54,639 nucleotides of DNA from SKVR01 sp964589855 (GTDB taxonomy: Bacteria; Bacteroidota; Bacteroidia; Bacteroidales; UBA7960). The number at the start of each line of letters is the position of its first letter. Positions within the stretch are counted from its first letter, which is position 1. Made by a program: the position numbers and the translations under genes. The notes beneath the pieces are model-generated. The model searched no databases. It was given only the letters and a program-made list of their open reading frames with translations, and was not told the DNA's origin. The stretch covers positions 1 through 54,639 of the forward strand of contig CAZPVB010000006.1 of NCBI GenBank assembly GCA_964589855.1, in the 5' to 3' direction. Of the stretch, positions 42,272-52,452 are shown in pieces.

Positions 42272-42291
42272 TTTTTTCATACAAAATACGT

Positions 42292-42299
42292 TAGTTTTG
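42292..42299 (+). promoter_or_regulatory. Candidate -7 element for the DUF2892 gene
   Basis: TAGTTTTG matches TAnnTTTG. No -33 TTTG is seen, consistent with a promoter that needs the activator bound at 42254-42271. Confidence 0.5.
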
Positions 42300-42418
42300 A
42301 ACAGACATTAAAGCACAGAAAGCACTTTTAAAGGATATCTTTTCATGTATCTGGTCTTTTTCAACTAACACATGTTAGATTTTACAATTTATTCATTTAT
42401 CACTAAAAATTTATTATT

Positions 42419-42631
42419 ATGAAAAAAAATATGGGTTCGGCAGACAAGATCATCCGATTTTTGATCGCTGCCATCATTGCAGTGCTTTATTTTACCAACG
42501 TAATTTCAGGAACACTGGGAATTGTACTTCTCATTTTGGCAGGTGTGTTTGTTCTTACCAGTTTGGTTAGCTTCTGTCCGTTGTACTATCCTTTTGGTAT
42601 CAAAACATGTGCAACCCGGCACGAAAAGTAA
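42419..42631 (+). CDS. DUF2892 (YgaP-like) small membrane protein
   Basis: A 70-residue inner-membrane protein with two hydrophobic helices (about 12-30 and 32-50) and a C-terminal SFCPLYYPFGIKTC motif with Cys53 and Cys64, the standard DUF2892 arrangement (GLCPLY.P.GI.TC). In other bacteria this domain is linked to rhodanese or stress-related modules; its reaction is not known. Its promoter carries the probable operator of the neighbouring Crp-type regulator. Confidence 0.88.
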   Translation: MKKNMGSADKIIRFLIAAIIAVLYFTNVISGTLGIVLLILAGVFVLTSLVSFCPLYYPFGIKTCATRHEK

Positions 42632-42679
42632 GACTTGTAAGGATAATACCGTGTATACCATAACAATGATTCCCTTAAA

Positions 42680-42720
42680 AAAACGGTTTAAAACCATTTG
42701 AGTTTTAGACCGTTTTTTTT
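42680..42720 (+). terminator. Intrinsic terminator after the DUF2892 gene
   Basis: AAACGGTTTAAAAC (42681-42694) pairs with GTTTTAGACCGTTT (42702-42715), one wobble pair, and ends in a run of eight Ts. Confidence 0.85.
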
Positions 42721-42869
42721 TGGAGAGGGATCAATAGAAAATGGAGAACAAAAAGCATAAAAACAAAACCATTTTCAGAGCAATGCAAAAAGTGATTCTC
42801 AGAACAGATTAAAATCATTTCCTTATCTTAGCCGGTACAAGCAATATTCAAAACAAAAAATACAATCCT

Positions 42870-44327
42870 ATGAACAGACACTTATCGGAACTATCTCCAC
42901 AGCCTTTATGGAATATATTTGAACAGATTTGCAATATACCACATCCATCCAAGAAGGAAGAAAAAATAACTGAGTTTGTAAAAAACTTTGGGGAGAACCT
43001 TGGTTTGGAAACACACGTTGACCCCGTAGGGAATGTAATAATCAGAAAACCTGCCACAAAAGGTTATGAGGACAGAAAAACTATTGTGCTTCAAAGTCAT
43101 CTCGACATGGTTCCACAGAAAAACAATGACACTGAACACGACTTTGAAAATGACCCTATTCAACCCTATATTGACCAGTTGTGGGTAAAAGCAAAAGGCA
43201 CTACCCTGGGAGCCGACAATGGCATTGGTGCTGCCGCTGCGCTGGCGGTTCTGGAATCCGATAATCTTGAACACGGACCTGTTGAATGCCTGTTTACCAT
43301 TGATGAAGAAACGGGTATGACAGGTGCTTTTGCCCTCAGGGAAGGATTTGTAAAAGGAGATATTTTACTAAACATGGACTCTGAAGATGAAGGCGAACTC
43401 TACATTGGTTGCGCTGGTGGCGTAGATACAAATGCCTATTTTGAATACGATAAGAAAAGATCGCCCATTGGAAGCAAAGGGTTTGAGATTGTTGTTAAGG
43501 GATTAAAAGGAGGGCACTCAGGATTAGACATTCATTTGGGCAGGGGAAACGCCATCAAGATTCTAAATCGTATACTTTGGAAAGCGAGCAAATACATTAA
43601 AATTCAACTTTGCGACATTGAAGGTGGAGGACTTCGAAACGCTATTCCGCGTGAAGCCAAAGCAACGGTAATTGTAGCCACAGAATTTGAGGAAATGCTG
43701 CAGAAGATCACCAATGATCTTACAAACAACATCAAAAATGAATTGAAAAATACCGAACCTGATCTTCAAATAGAAATAAATCCTGTTGAAACACCAGAAA
43801 TGTTTATAGAAGAAGATGTTACTAAACGCCTGATCAGTTCCCTCTATGCTTGCCCTAATGGAGTAATCAGAATGACAGACGATATGCCTGGTGTTGTGGA
43901 AACCAGCACAAACCTGGCCATTGTAAAATCAAATGAGGGTAAAATTGAGGTTTGCAGTTTACAAAGAAGCTCCGTAGACAGTGCCAAAGAAGACCTCAGC
44001 AATATGTTGTATGCTGTTTTTTCATTGGCTGGAGCAGAAACAGAACACACAGGATCTTATCCGGGATGGAAACCCAATGTGGATTCTCCCATTCTGAAAA
44101 CCATGAAAAAAGTGTATTTGGACAAATACGGCAAAGAACCAGCAGTAAAGGTGATACATGCCGGATTGGAATGTGGCATCATTGGCAGTACTTTCCCTCA
44201 ACTTGACATGATCTCTTTCGGACCCACCATCAGAAATCCTCATTCGCCCGATGAAAAAGTAAACATTAAATCTGTCTCGCTTTTTTGGGATTATTTGCTG
44301 GAAACGCTTAAAAATGCACCAAAATAA
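42870..44327 (+). CDS. pepD: Aminoacyl-histidine dipeptidase (M20 family)
   Basis: A 485-residue cytosolic zinc dipeptidase acting on Xaa-His and related dipeptides. Evidence: IFEQICNIPHPSKKEEKI at the start, His77 and Asp79 in QSHLDMV, Asp116 in GADNGIGAA, Glu146-Glu147 in DEETGMTGAF, the lid domain GGGLRNAIPREA, and the terminal HAGLECGI ... SFGPTIRNPHSPDEKV with its His ligands. The length is normal. It stands alone with terminators on both sides. Confidence 0.95.
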   Translation: MNRHLSELSPQPLWNIFEQICNIPHPSKKEEKITEFVKNFGENLGLETHVDPVGNVIIRKPATKGYEDRKTIVLQSHLDMVPQKNNDTEHDFENDPIQPYIDQLWVKAKGTTLGADNGIGAAAALAVLESDNLEHGPVECLFTIDEETGMTGAFALREGFVKGDILLNMDSEDEGELYIGCAGGVDTNAYFEYDKKRSPIGSKGFEIVVKGLKGGHSGLDIHLGRGNAIKILNRILWKASKYIKIQLCDIEGGGLRNAIPREAKATVIVATEFEEMLQKITNDLTNNIKNELKNTEPDLQIEINPVETPEMFIEEDVTKRLISSLYACPNGVIRMTDDMPGVVETSTNLAIVKSNEGKIEVCSLQRSSVDSAKEDLSNMLYAVFSLAGAETEHTGSYPGWKPNVDSPILKTMKKVYLDKYGKEPAVKVIHAGLECGIIGSTFPQLDMISFGPTIRNPHSPDEKVNIKSVSLFWDYLLETLKNAPK

Positions 44328-44959
44328 TCAGAAATGTTTTAGTTTGAAAAACAAAATTTATTGATGTTTTTTATCCAAAAGAATTGACCATCACAATTTC
44401 TGTTCAGGATGTTTAATCTCTTTAAAAAATCAAAATATGAGTAGAAAACATAAGCGGACTTTAAAGGGTTAAAGTCCGCTTTGGTGTTTTAATTTTTCTT
44501 TTTTCATATCCAAAATTGACAAAATTCCATCAGGTTATTTTTTATTTGTAGTAATTTTACATAACAGATAACAAAACTTTACGGATCAGGATTTACGGTT
44601 AATACCTGTAATTTACATCAGAACAGACTTTTGTTGAAAGATATATCCAAGGTTATCAGAAAATGATTGCTAGTATGACTGGTTGGCTCTTTTTAATCAC
44701 ACACATATATATATGAATACTTTTTATTCCCTGATTATTATTGTCATCATGGTTCAGGCATTTAGTTTTCTGTACACGAGTTGAAAGAAAATATTGAGAA
44801 AGTATCTGATGAGAAGAATTTGCGTTTTTATAGTCAAACAATATCAAATCAATGAAAAACCGCATAGTCCACAAATAAAACTATATTCTTTTAAGTAAAA
44901 AAGAGTTTATTGATCCACACAAAGAATAAAACAAGGAAAACCCAAAAACCAACACAAGA
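44328..44959. other. Intergenic region before glgX
   Basis: 632 bases with no gene. A perfect 13-base hairpin lies at 44452-44481 (listed). An open frame at 44656-44874 (minus) encodes an unremarkable peptide and is probably not real. Confidence 0.5.
44452..44481 (+). terminator. Hairpin after pepD, probable terminator
   Basis: AAGCGGACTTTAA and TTAAAGTCCGCTT form a perfect 13-base stem with a 4-base loop. It is followed by TTGGTGTTTTAATTTTT rather than an unbroken T-run, so it may be an inefficient terminator or another structured signal. Confidence 0.55.
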
Positions 44960-47101
44960 ATGAATACCAAGGAACCTTTCCCCGGCCAGCCTTATCCGTT
45001 AGGGGCTACTTTTGATGGAAGAGGAGTTAACTTTGCCCTGTTTTCAGAAAATGCCACAGCAGTAGAATTGTGCCTTTTCACTGAAGATGGGATGGAAAGT
45101 GAGCGCATAGCGGTAAAAAACCGCACCCACAACCAATGGCACGTTTACATACCGGGCATGAAACCCGGACAGTTATACGGATACAGGGTTTACGGCCCCT
45201 ATGAACCAGAAAACGGGCATCGTTTCAACCCCAACAAATTATGCATTGACCCTTATGCCAAAGCGCTTAGCGGAATTGAAAAATGGAATGATAACCTTTT
45301 TGGATACACCATCGGATCCACAAAGAAAGACCTGTCGATGAGCGAAAGTGACAGTGCTGAATATGTCCCCAAGGCAGTTGTTATTGACGACCACTTTTAC
45401 TGGCATGGCGATACACAACTAAAAATACCCCTTAACAAAACTGTTATTTACGAACTTCACATTAAAGGATTTACAAAAAATTTCCCCGGTATTCCAGAAG
45501 AAATAAAAGGTACTTATGCCGCCATCAGACACCCCGAAGTGATCAGTTATTTAAAAAAACTGGGCGTGAATGCTGTGGAGATCATGCCCGTGCATCATTT
45601 CATTCATGACCGTCATTTGGTTGAGGAAGGGTTATCGAACTACTGGGGTTATAACACCATAAATTTCTTTGCTCCCCATCCTGAATATTCCTCCACATCT
45701 CATGCGGGTGTAGAACAGATTTATGAATTTAAGAATATGGTAAAATCGCTTCATGAGGCAGGTATTGAAGTGATACTGGATGTTGTATACAATCATACCG
45801 GAGAAGGAAATCAGATGGGGCCTACGCTGAGTTTCAGGGGTATTGATAATGCTTCTTATTACAGACTTGTTGCTGACAACAAAAGATACTATATGGATTA
45901 TACCGGCACAGGCAACACGCTGAACACTATCCATCCAACCGTATTGCGTATGATCATGGACAGTTTAAGATATTGGGTTACCGAGATGCATGCAGATGGT
46001 TTCAGATTTGACCTTGCATCGGCATTGGCACGCGAGTTTAGTGATGTTGACAAGTGGGGTTCCTTTTTCGATGTGCTGCATCAGGATCCGGTGCTTTCCA
46101 ATGTAAAACTTATTGCCGAACCCTGGGATATCGGAGAAAACGGCTACCAGGTAGGAAATTTTCCGCAGGGATGGCTCGAATGGAATGGCAGATACCGTGA
46201 CCAGATGCGCGATTTCTGGCGGGGGCAGGGCGAAAGTATGGGAGAGTTTGCATGGCGGTTTTCCGGTAGCTCCGATCTTTATTACGATGACTGGCGCAGA
46301 CCTGTGGCATCTATCAATTTTATTACTGCTCACGATGGTTTTACCTTACGCGACCTGGTATCTTACAATGAAAAACATAATGAAGCCAACGGAGAAAACA
46401 ACAACGATGGAGAAAGTCATAACCGCTCCTGGAATTGCGGACATGAAGGAGACACTGAAGATGATCAGATAAATAAACTCCGCAAAAAACAGGTTCGTAA
46501 CTTTTTAAGTACACTCTTTCTTTCTCAGGGCATACCCATGCTTGTAGCGGGTGATGAATCCGGACGCACACAAAACGGAAATAATAATGCTTATTGCCAG
46601 GATAATGAGATTTCATGGATCGATTGGGAAAATAAAGATGAGCAATTGATAAATTTTACCTCATCACTTATACACCTGAGAATGAATCATAATGTCTTCT
46701 CGCGTTTGCAATGGTTTAAATATGAAACCATAAACGGTAGCAAAGTAAAAGACATAGAGTGGTTTATGCCTCACGGAGACATTATGACCATTGAAGATTG
46801 GGAAAATAAAAAATTAAAATCTATTGGTGTTTATTTATCAGGTGAGGGTATACTGGGACTTACCCAGGAAGGTAAAAAAATCAAAGACGATAATTTTTAT
46901 ATCATCTTCAATGCCCATCACCAAAAGCAAAAATTTAAACTCCCGCCTGAAGAATGGGCCGATGAATGGATTTTAATCATGGACACTGATGCAGGTTATT
47001 TTTATGCTGAAAATCATCAGAAATATAAAGCAGAGGAAGAAGTAACCGCCCAGGAGCGTTCTGTTATTTTGTTGATGAATCCAGCAGGACATCATTCCTG
47101 A
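44960..47101 (+). CDS. glgX: Glycogen debranching enzyme, GH13_11 isoamylase type
   Basis: A 713-residue alpha-1,6-glucosidase acting on glycogen or limit dextrin. The N-terminal CBM48-like domain starts PFPGQPYPLGATFDGRGVNFALF. The TIM barrel has DVVYNHTGEG, nucleophile Asp351 in DGFRFDLASAL, acid/base Glu387 in LIAEPWDIG, and Asp459 in FITAHDGFT. GlgX-type features include GYRVYGPYEPENGHRFN and GNNNAYCQDNEISWIDW. It heads a three-gene run with treZ and treY, where it supplies linear maltodextrins. Length is normal. Confidence 0.95.
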   Translation: MNTKEPFPGQPYPLGATFDGRGVNFALFSENATAVELCLFTEDGMESERIAVKNRTHNQWHVYIPGMKPGQLYGYRVYGPYEPENGHRFNPNKLCIDPYAKALSGIEKWNDNLFGYTIGSTKKDLSMSESDSAEYVPKAVVIDDHFYWHGDTQLKIPLNKTVIYELHIKGFTKNFPGIPEEIKGTYAAIRHPEVISYLKKLGVNAVEIMPVHHFIHDRHLVEEGLSNYWGYNTINFFAPHPEYSSTSHAGVEQIYEFKNMVKSLHEAGIEVILDVVYNHTGEGNQMGPTLSFRGIDNASYYRLVADNKRYYMDYTGTGNTLNTIHPTVLRMIMDSLRYWVTEMHADGFRFDLASALAREFSDVDKWGSFFDVLHQDPVLSNVKLIAEPWDIGENGYQVGNFPQGWLEWNGRYRDQMRDFWRGQGESMGEFAWRFSGSSDLYYDDWRRPVASINFITAHDGFTLRDLVSYNEKHNEANGENNNDGESHNRSWNCGHEGDTEDDQINKLRKKQVRNFLSTLFLSQGIPMLVAGDESGRTQNGNNNAYCQDNEISWIDWENKDEQLINFTSSLIHLRMNHNVFSRLQWFKYETINGSKVKDIEWFMPHGDIMTIEDWENKKLKSIGVYLSGEGILGLTQEGKKIKDDNFYIIFNAHHQKQKFKLPPEEWADEWILIMDTDAGYFYAENHQKYKAEEEVTAQERSVILLMNPAGHHS

Positions 47102-47263
47102 TAACACAAAGATAATCAACACCGCATCAACAGGATCAGGATAAAGATAGCATTACCTAAAACGATTATGATCATTTTGGGCTCGTGAAAGTCATAAGAA
47201 AAAAAACATGAATAACGAGATTTATCATTTATTTTACAAACCTGAAATTGAAACCTTAAAGAT

Positions 47264-49129
47264 ATGAATCACCAGATAACCAACAAACGAGATATAGGCA
47301 TCAATTTCCACCACGATATAGAACCCACGGCCAAAGTATGGGCACCACATGCCAAACAATTGCAATTAGAAATACAAAACAAGAAAGCTGTTTGCCTTAA
47401 AAAGGAAAATTTTGGTTTTTGGTATGCCGCCTGTCCGAATCTGGTTCCCGGCGACAGATACAAGATCAGGATCAACGGTAAGGATAGTTACCCCGATCCT
47501 GCATCGTTATCGCAACCTGCAGGAGTGCACGGTTATTCTGAGGCGCTGGATTTAAACCATATCAGCACCATCAGAGATAAAAACTGGAGAGGTATACCAC
47601 AGGAAAAGCTGATCATTTATGAATTGCACACAGGTACATTTACTCCGGAAGGCATCTTTGATGCAATTATCAGAAAACTGCACCATTTAAAAACCCTGGG
47701 TGTTAATGCCATCGAAATAATGCCGGTGGCAACTTTCCCCGGAAACCGAAACTGGGGTTACGATGGTGTTTATCCTTTTGCTGTTCATCATGCTTACGGT
47801 GGAGCAAAAAAACTGGCAGAACTGGTAAAAGCCTGCCACCAGGAAGGGTTTGCTGTGATATTGGATGTGGTTTATAACCATTTAGGACCCGAAGGAAATT
47901 ACCTGAATGCCTTTGGTCCTTACTTTACAAAAAAATACAAAACACCCTGGGGTGATGCCGTTAATTTTGATGATGCCTGGTGTGATGGAGTAAGAGATTA
48001 TTTTCTTGAAAATGCCATGATGTGGTTGCGCGATTTTCACATCGACGGATTAAGGCTGGATGCCGTGCATGCTATCAAAGATTTTGGCCCGAAACATTTT
48101 TTGAAAGAGCTCAGCGAAAATGTAGAAAAACTCAACCGCCAAACCGGTTTCAAGCATTTTCTGATTGCCGAATGCGACCTGAACGACACCCGGTACATCA
48201 AGCCAATGCAAGAATGTGGCTATGGAATGCATGCACAATGGTGCGACGAATGGCACCATGCTTTACATGCGCTCATTACAGAAGAAAACAGAGGTTATTA
48301 TTCCGATTTTGGCGAGATCAGGCATCTGGCAAAATCTTTCAGACATGCCTATGTGTATGATGGGATTTTTTCCCAACACAGAAAAAAAATATTCGGTACA
48401 TCTACTTCCGAAATCCCCGGAAGCAAGTTTGTGATTTTCAATCAGAACCACGACCAGGTTGGTAACCGGATGAACGGAGAAAGACTTAGCCAACTCACTG
48501 ATTTTGAAACCTTAAAATTAACAGCTGCGGCAACACTTTTTTCACCTTTTGTTCCTATGCTTTTTATGGGAGAAGAGTTTGCTGAAGACAATCCCTTTCT
48601 TTATTTCATCAGTCATACGGATAAAAATCTGGTTGAAAAAGTTAGAAAAGGACGTAAAAAAGAATTTCGCGCTTTCATTGAAGATGCACAACCACCCGAT
48701 CCCTTCGCTGAAGAAACTTTTTTAAAGTCGAAACTTAACTGGAATTTCCAGCAAAATAGCAAAAAACAATACATGTTTGAGTATTATCAAGAATGTATCG
48801 CCATAAGAAAAGAAAATCCTTTGATAAATGACTGCGATCGAAAAAACCTTTTGGTGAGAGAAAGTGAATCAGGAAATATTATCATTTTATTTTACCATGC
48901 CGGAAAAGAAAGTTTTTCCGTAATCCTAAACTTCTCTGAAAACCCCGTTTCCGACACCATAGAAGAAGCTGCCAGTTTTAAGACTAAAACAATATTATAT
49001 TCGGCTCACAAAAAATGGGGCGGACCTGTCGAAGATGAGGGCAAACCACTGATAACTTCCCAAAATATAACACGAATAAATATGGCACCAAGGTCTGCCG
49101 CTCTCACAAGCAACACTTTAATCATCTGA
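47264..49129 (+). CDS. treZ: Maltooligosyltrehalose trehalohydrolase
   Basis: 621 residues, GH13_10. It cleaves trehalose off maltooligosyltrehalose made by TreY. Evidence: KVWAPHAKQLQLEI N-terminal domain, IYELHTGTFTPEGIFDAI, VATFPGNRNWGYDGVYPFA, DVVYNHLGPEGNY, nucleophile Asp266 in DGLRLDAVHAI, Glu303 in LIAECDLND, and FNQNHDQVGNR. It lies 162 bases after glgX and 51 bases before treY on the same strand. Confidence 0.95.
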   Translation: MNHQITNKRDIGINFHHDIEPTAKVWAPHAKQLQLEIQNKKAVCLKKENFGFWYAACPNLVPGDRYKIRINGKDSYPDPASLSQPAGVHGYSEALDLNHISTIRDKNWRGIPQEKLIIYELHTGTFTPEGIFDAIIRKLHHLKTLGVNAIEIMPVATFPGNRNWGYDGVYPFAVHHAYGGAKKLAELVKACHQEGFAVILDVVYNHLGPEGNYLNAFGPYFTKKYKTPWGDAVNFDDAWCDGVRDYFLENAMMWLRDFHIDGLRLDAVHAIKDFGPKHFLKELSENVEKLNRQTGFKHFLIAECDLNDTRYIKPMQECGYGMHAQWCDEWHHALHALITEENRGYYSDFGEIRHLAKSFRHAYVYDGIFSQHRKKIFGTSTSEIPGSKFVIFNQNHDQVGNRMNGERLSQLTDFETLKLTAAATLFSPFVPMLFMGEEFAEDNPFLYFISHTDKNLVEKVRKGRKKEFRAFIEDAQPPDPFAEETFLKSKLNWNFQQNSKKQYMFEYYQECIAIRKENPLINDCDRKNLLVRESESGNIIILFYHAGKESFSVILNFSENPVSDTIEEAASFKTKTILYSAHKKWGGPVEDEGKPLITSQNITRINMAPRSAALTSNTLII

Positions 49130-49180
49130 ACAACCCCACTTATATTTTTCATTTTTTAATGGTAAAAATCATCTGGCAAT

Positions 49181-51919
49181 ATGTATAATCCTGTTTCAAC
49201 TTATCGTTTGCAGTTCAATAAGTCATTTCAGATTCGTGACCTGAAACAGCACATTAATTATTTATCAGATTTAGGTATAAAAACCATTTATGCATCACCA
49301 ATATTTGCCGCTACACCGGGAAGCGATCATGGGTATGATGTGATTGATCCCACTGTTTTTAATCCTGAAATTACCACCGAAAAAGAATTTTTGTCACTGG
49401 CAAAAACGATTCAGAAAAAAGGGATGGGTTGGTTGCAGGATATTGTGCCCAACCATATGGCTTTTCATAGCGAAAATCATTGGTTGATGGATGTATTAGA
49501 AAAAGGGTTAAAATCTGATTATTATCCGGTATTTGATATACAACCCGATGTATTTCGGCAGGGAAAACCTTTAATGATTCCTTTTCTTGGAGTGAGTAAC
49601 GAAGAAGCAATTAAAAATAAGGAACTAAAACTGGGCTGGCATAAAGGAAATTTTGCCATTTACTATTACGAAAACAAGTATCCTGTAAATTTTGAAACTT
49701 TCCGCTTTATTGTTCAACCCTTTTTGACAGATGCACCAGTATCATTTCAGCAAATATGGAAAAGTGAAAATCTCGATACTCAGACACCCGGCAAAAAATT
49801 CCTGAAAACAGAGTGGGAAAATGCAAAAAAGATAATGCAGCATCTGTTTTCTTCCAGCGAAGCCTATTCAGGATTTATTGATAAGATTACTGAACCTTAC
49901 AACCAATCTGCTCAAAAGATGGCATCGCTGCTAAAAATGCAACATTACGAACTTTGCCATTGGCAGGAAACAGAAAAAAGGATCAATTACCGGCGGTTTT
50001 TCACCGTTAATGGACTAATTTGTTTAAGGATAGAAGATGAAAAAGTGTTTAACAAATATCATCAGTATATCAAAAAAATGATCAAAAAAGGACATTTTTC
50101 AGGTTTGAGGATCGATCATATTGATGGATTGAATAATCCCAACGAATACCTTATAAAGTTAAGGGATATGGTGGGAGATTCGACATATATAGTAGCAGAA
50201 AAGATCCTTGAAAGCGATGAGGAGCTCCCCCCCTTCTGGTCGTTGCAGGGAGACACCGGATACGATTTCCTTTCTACTGTAAACAATCTATTTACCCATG
50301 TAAAAAACTACCAAAAGCTGCGCGGTTTGTATAAACAGGTAACCAACATCAGGAAAAACCCCAACCAGTTAATTTATGAGAACAAAAAAATGATTCTGGA
50401 AACACGCATGCATGGCGAATGGGATAATATATCAAACCTGTTTCATGAAATGGGCTTTATTGATTATGAAAAAGAAAAAAGCATAACACCCGGAAATATA
50501 AACCAGTCTATTGGTGAATTTATGCTTGCATGCCCGGTTTACAGGCTTTATCCCAGAAACTTCCCATTGGGAGGAAGCAACAGAGAGATTGTAGAGCAAA
50601 TCTTTGAAAAAGCAAAAAAACGCAGACCCGACATCTTACCCTCTCTGGAGAAATTAGAACGGGTATTGCTTTCTCTGGATGATAAATCGGATGCATACAG
50701 CGCCAAACTCGAAAAGTTTTTTGCACGCCTGATGCAATTTACCGGTCCGTTAATGGCCAAAGGTGTTGAAGATACTTCCATGTATCAGTACAACTGTTTT
50801 ATTGCACACAATGAAGTAGGCGATGCCATCAATGCCAAAGGGATCAGCATCGAAGATTATCACCGGATCATGATCAGAAGAAATAAAAACTGGCCTCTGA
50901 CCATGAGCACCACCTCTACCCACGACACCAAAAGAGGTGAAGACGTAAGAGCCCGACTGAATGTAATTAGTGTTCTATCTGACCAGTGGGAAGAAAATGT
51001 GCGCAGGTGGATGACCATGAACCATAAAATGAAGATAAAACTGGAAACCGGATTCCTTGAACCCTCACTGAGTGTTGAGTATTTTATTTATCAAACATTA
51101 CTGGGAACGTTTCCCTTTAGCGGAAAATATAATAAAAATTACCTGAACAGGATTGACGAATATATGGTAAAAGCACTCAGAGAAGCGAAAAGAAAAGTAA
51201 GTTGGAGAGACCCTGACGAAACCTATGAGAATACGGTTTGTGAATTCATAAGACAGATACTGAACCCGCAGCATACGTTCCTGAAATCTTTCCAGTCTTT
51301 TCATCAAAAAGTTATCTGGAGAGGCATTGTCAACTCGTTATCGCAACTAACACTCAAATTTACCAGCCCCGGAACACCTGATATTTATCAGGGTACTGAA
51401 TTCTGGGATCTTTCCCTTGTTGATCCAGACAACAGGCAACCCGTTGATTACCCAAAGAGGTCAAAAATGTTAAAAGAGACAACGCAGGCATTTAACAAAA
51501 ACCCTGAAAAAACCATCTCCAAGCTTCATAACAACCCGTTTGATGGCAGAATCAAACTCCTGCTGACGCATCTTTTGCTGAATGAAAGAAAGGAAAGAGC
51601 GTCTCTATATGCCAAAGGAAATTATATCCCCGTTGAAACCAAAGGTATAATGAAAGATCAGGTGATAGCCTATGCCAGAAATTTGGATGATGACTGGGCT
51701 ATAACTATCGTGCCTGTAATAACAGAAAACATAAATCCTGAAAAGGAAAAGGATTTTTTCAACCAATTTCCCTGGGGAGATACCTGTATCGTTTTTCCGG
51801 AAAACGCACCCAAAAAATGGAAAAACCTTCCCACTGGCAAAAAATTCACCAACAATGGAGAACTGGTTTTAAAAGAGATCTTCAACAGTGTATCGGTTGC
51901 TATTCTTATAAACCAATAA
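49181..51919 (+). CDS. treY: Maltooligosyltrehalose synthase
   Basis: 912 residues, GH13_26. It converts the reducing-end alpha-1,4 bond of maltodextrins to alpha,alpha-1,1. Evidence: STYRLQFNKSFQIRDLK, IYASPIFAATPGSDHGYDVIDP, DIVPNHMAF, nucleophile Asp312 in SGLRIDHIDGL, Glu340 in IVAEKILE, Asp582 in TSTHDTKRGEDVRARL, and TSPGTPDIYQGTEFWDLSLVDPDNR. It lies at the upper end of TreY lengths; the extra sequence is spread through the protein. Together with GlgX and TreZ it yields trehalose, an osmoprotectant. Confidence 0.95.
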   Translation: MYNPVSTYRLQFNKSFQIRDLKQHINYLSDLGIKTIYASPIFAATPGSDHGYDVIDPTVFNPEITTEKEFLSLAKTIQKKGMGWLQDIVPNHMAFHSENHWLMDVLEKGLKSDYYPVFDIQPDVFRQGKPLMIPFLGVSNEEAIKNKELKLGWHKGNFAIYYYENKYPVNFETFRFIVQPFLTDAPVSFQQIWKSENLDTQTPGKKFLKTEWENAKKIMQHLFSSSEAYSGFIDKITEPYNQSAQKMASLLKMQHYELCHWQETEKRINYRRFFTVNGLICLRIEDEKVFNKYHQYIKKMIKKGHFSGLRIDHIDGLNNPNEYLIKLRDMVGDSTYIVAEKILESDEELPPFWSLQGDTGYDFLSTVNNLFTHVKNYQKLRGLYKQVTNIRKNPNQLIYENKKMILETRMHGEWDNISNLFHEMGFIDYEKEKSITPGNINQSIGEFMLACPVYRLYPRNFPLGGSNREIVEQIFEKAKKRRPDILPSLEKLERVLLSLDDKSDAYSAKLEKFFARLMQFTGPLMAKGVEDTSMYQYNCFIAHNEVGDAINAKGISIEDYHRIMIRRNKNWPLTMSTTSTHDTKRGEDVRARLNVISVLSDQWEENVRRWMTMNHKMKIKLETGFLEPSLSVEYFIYQTLLGTFPFSGKYNKNYLNRIDEYMVKALREAKRKVSWRDPDETYENTVCEFIRQILNPQHTFLKSFQSFHQKVIWRGIVNSLSQLTLKFTSPGTPDIYQGTEFWDLSLVDPDNRQPVDYPKRSKMLKETTQAFNKNPEKTISKLHNNPFDGRIKLLLTHLLLNERKERASLYAKGNYIPVETKGIMKDQVIAYARNLDDDWAITIVPVITENINPEKEKDFFNQFPWGDTCIVFPENAPKKWKNLPTGKKFTNNGELVLKEIFNSVSVAILINQ

Positions 51920-52032
51920 AAAATTCTTTGAATCTGCATCCTGCACATTTCCAAACAAAAATAAAAAAACAGATTATGATCCGTGAGAGAAAACTGAAAC
52001 AATAACCTTTGGCTATCCGTTAAACAAATCAA

Positions 52033-52452
52033 TCAAAAATCCGGTCTTTTACGGTCTGCTTTTTTCTGTGAATGCCTCATCTTATTTTCTTTTCTTTTCA
52101 TTCTTGAACGAAAGCTGGGTTTTGTAGATATCCTCTTTTTCGGTGGAGTAAGAGATTGAATGATCAGGGTTCTGAATTTATCTATGCAATCTTTCCTGTT
52201 TTTATTTTGCGACCGGGTTTTTTCTGAAGTGATAATCAGGCATTTTTCTTTTGTCAAACGATTCGAGAGTTTTTCGAGGAGAATCTCTTTTTCTTCAGCA
52301 GAAAGCACCTCAGATTCAGAAATACAAAACCTTAGTTCTACCCTTGTATTCACCTTATTTACATGCTGCCCTCCTGCGCCACTGCTTCTGCTGGCAACAA
52401 ATGCAAGTTCGGAAAGCAACCTGTCTGCCAGTTCCGTAATATCCTTCAGCAT
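52033..52452 (-). CDS. arfB: Alternative ribosome-rescue factor, ICT1/ArfB type
   Basis: 139 residues. It releases ribosomes stalled on truncated mRNAs by hydrolysing peptidyl-tRNA. Evidence: the GGQ motif in SRSSGAGGQHVNKVNTRVELRF, the short catalytic domain only (no codon-recognition domains), and a basic C-terminal tail (PPKKRISTKPSFRSRMKRKENK) that would insert in the mRNA channel. Converges with treY. Confidence 0.93.
   Translation of the reverse strand: MLKDITELADRLLSELAFVASRSSGAGGQHVNKVNTRVELRFCISESEVLSAEEKEILLEKLSNRLTKEKCLIITSEKTRSQNKNRKDCIDKFRTLIIQSLTPPKKRISTKPSFRSRMKRKENKMRHSQKKADRKRPDF

Noticed and set aside
44656..44874. 72-codon minus-strand frame before glgX
   Set aside because: AT-rich, no recognisable motif, no start-site support.
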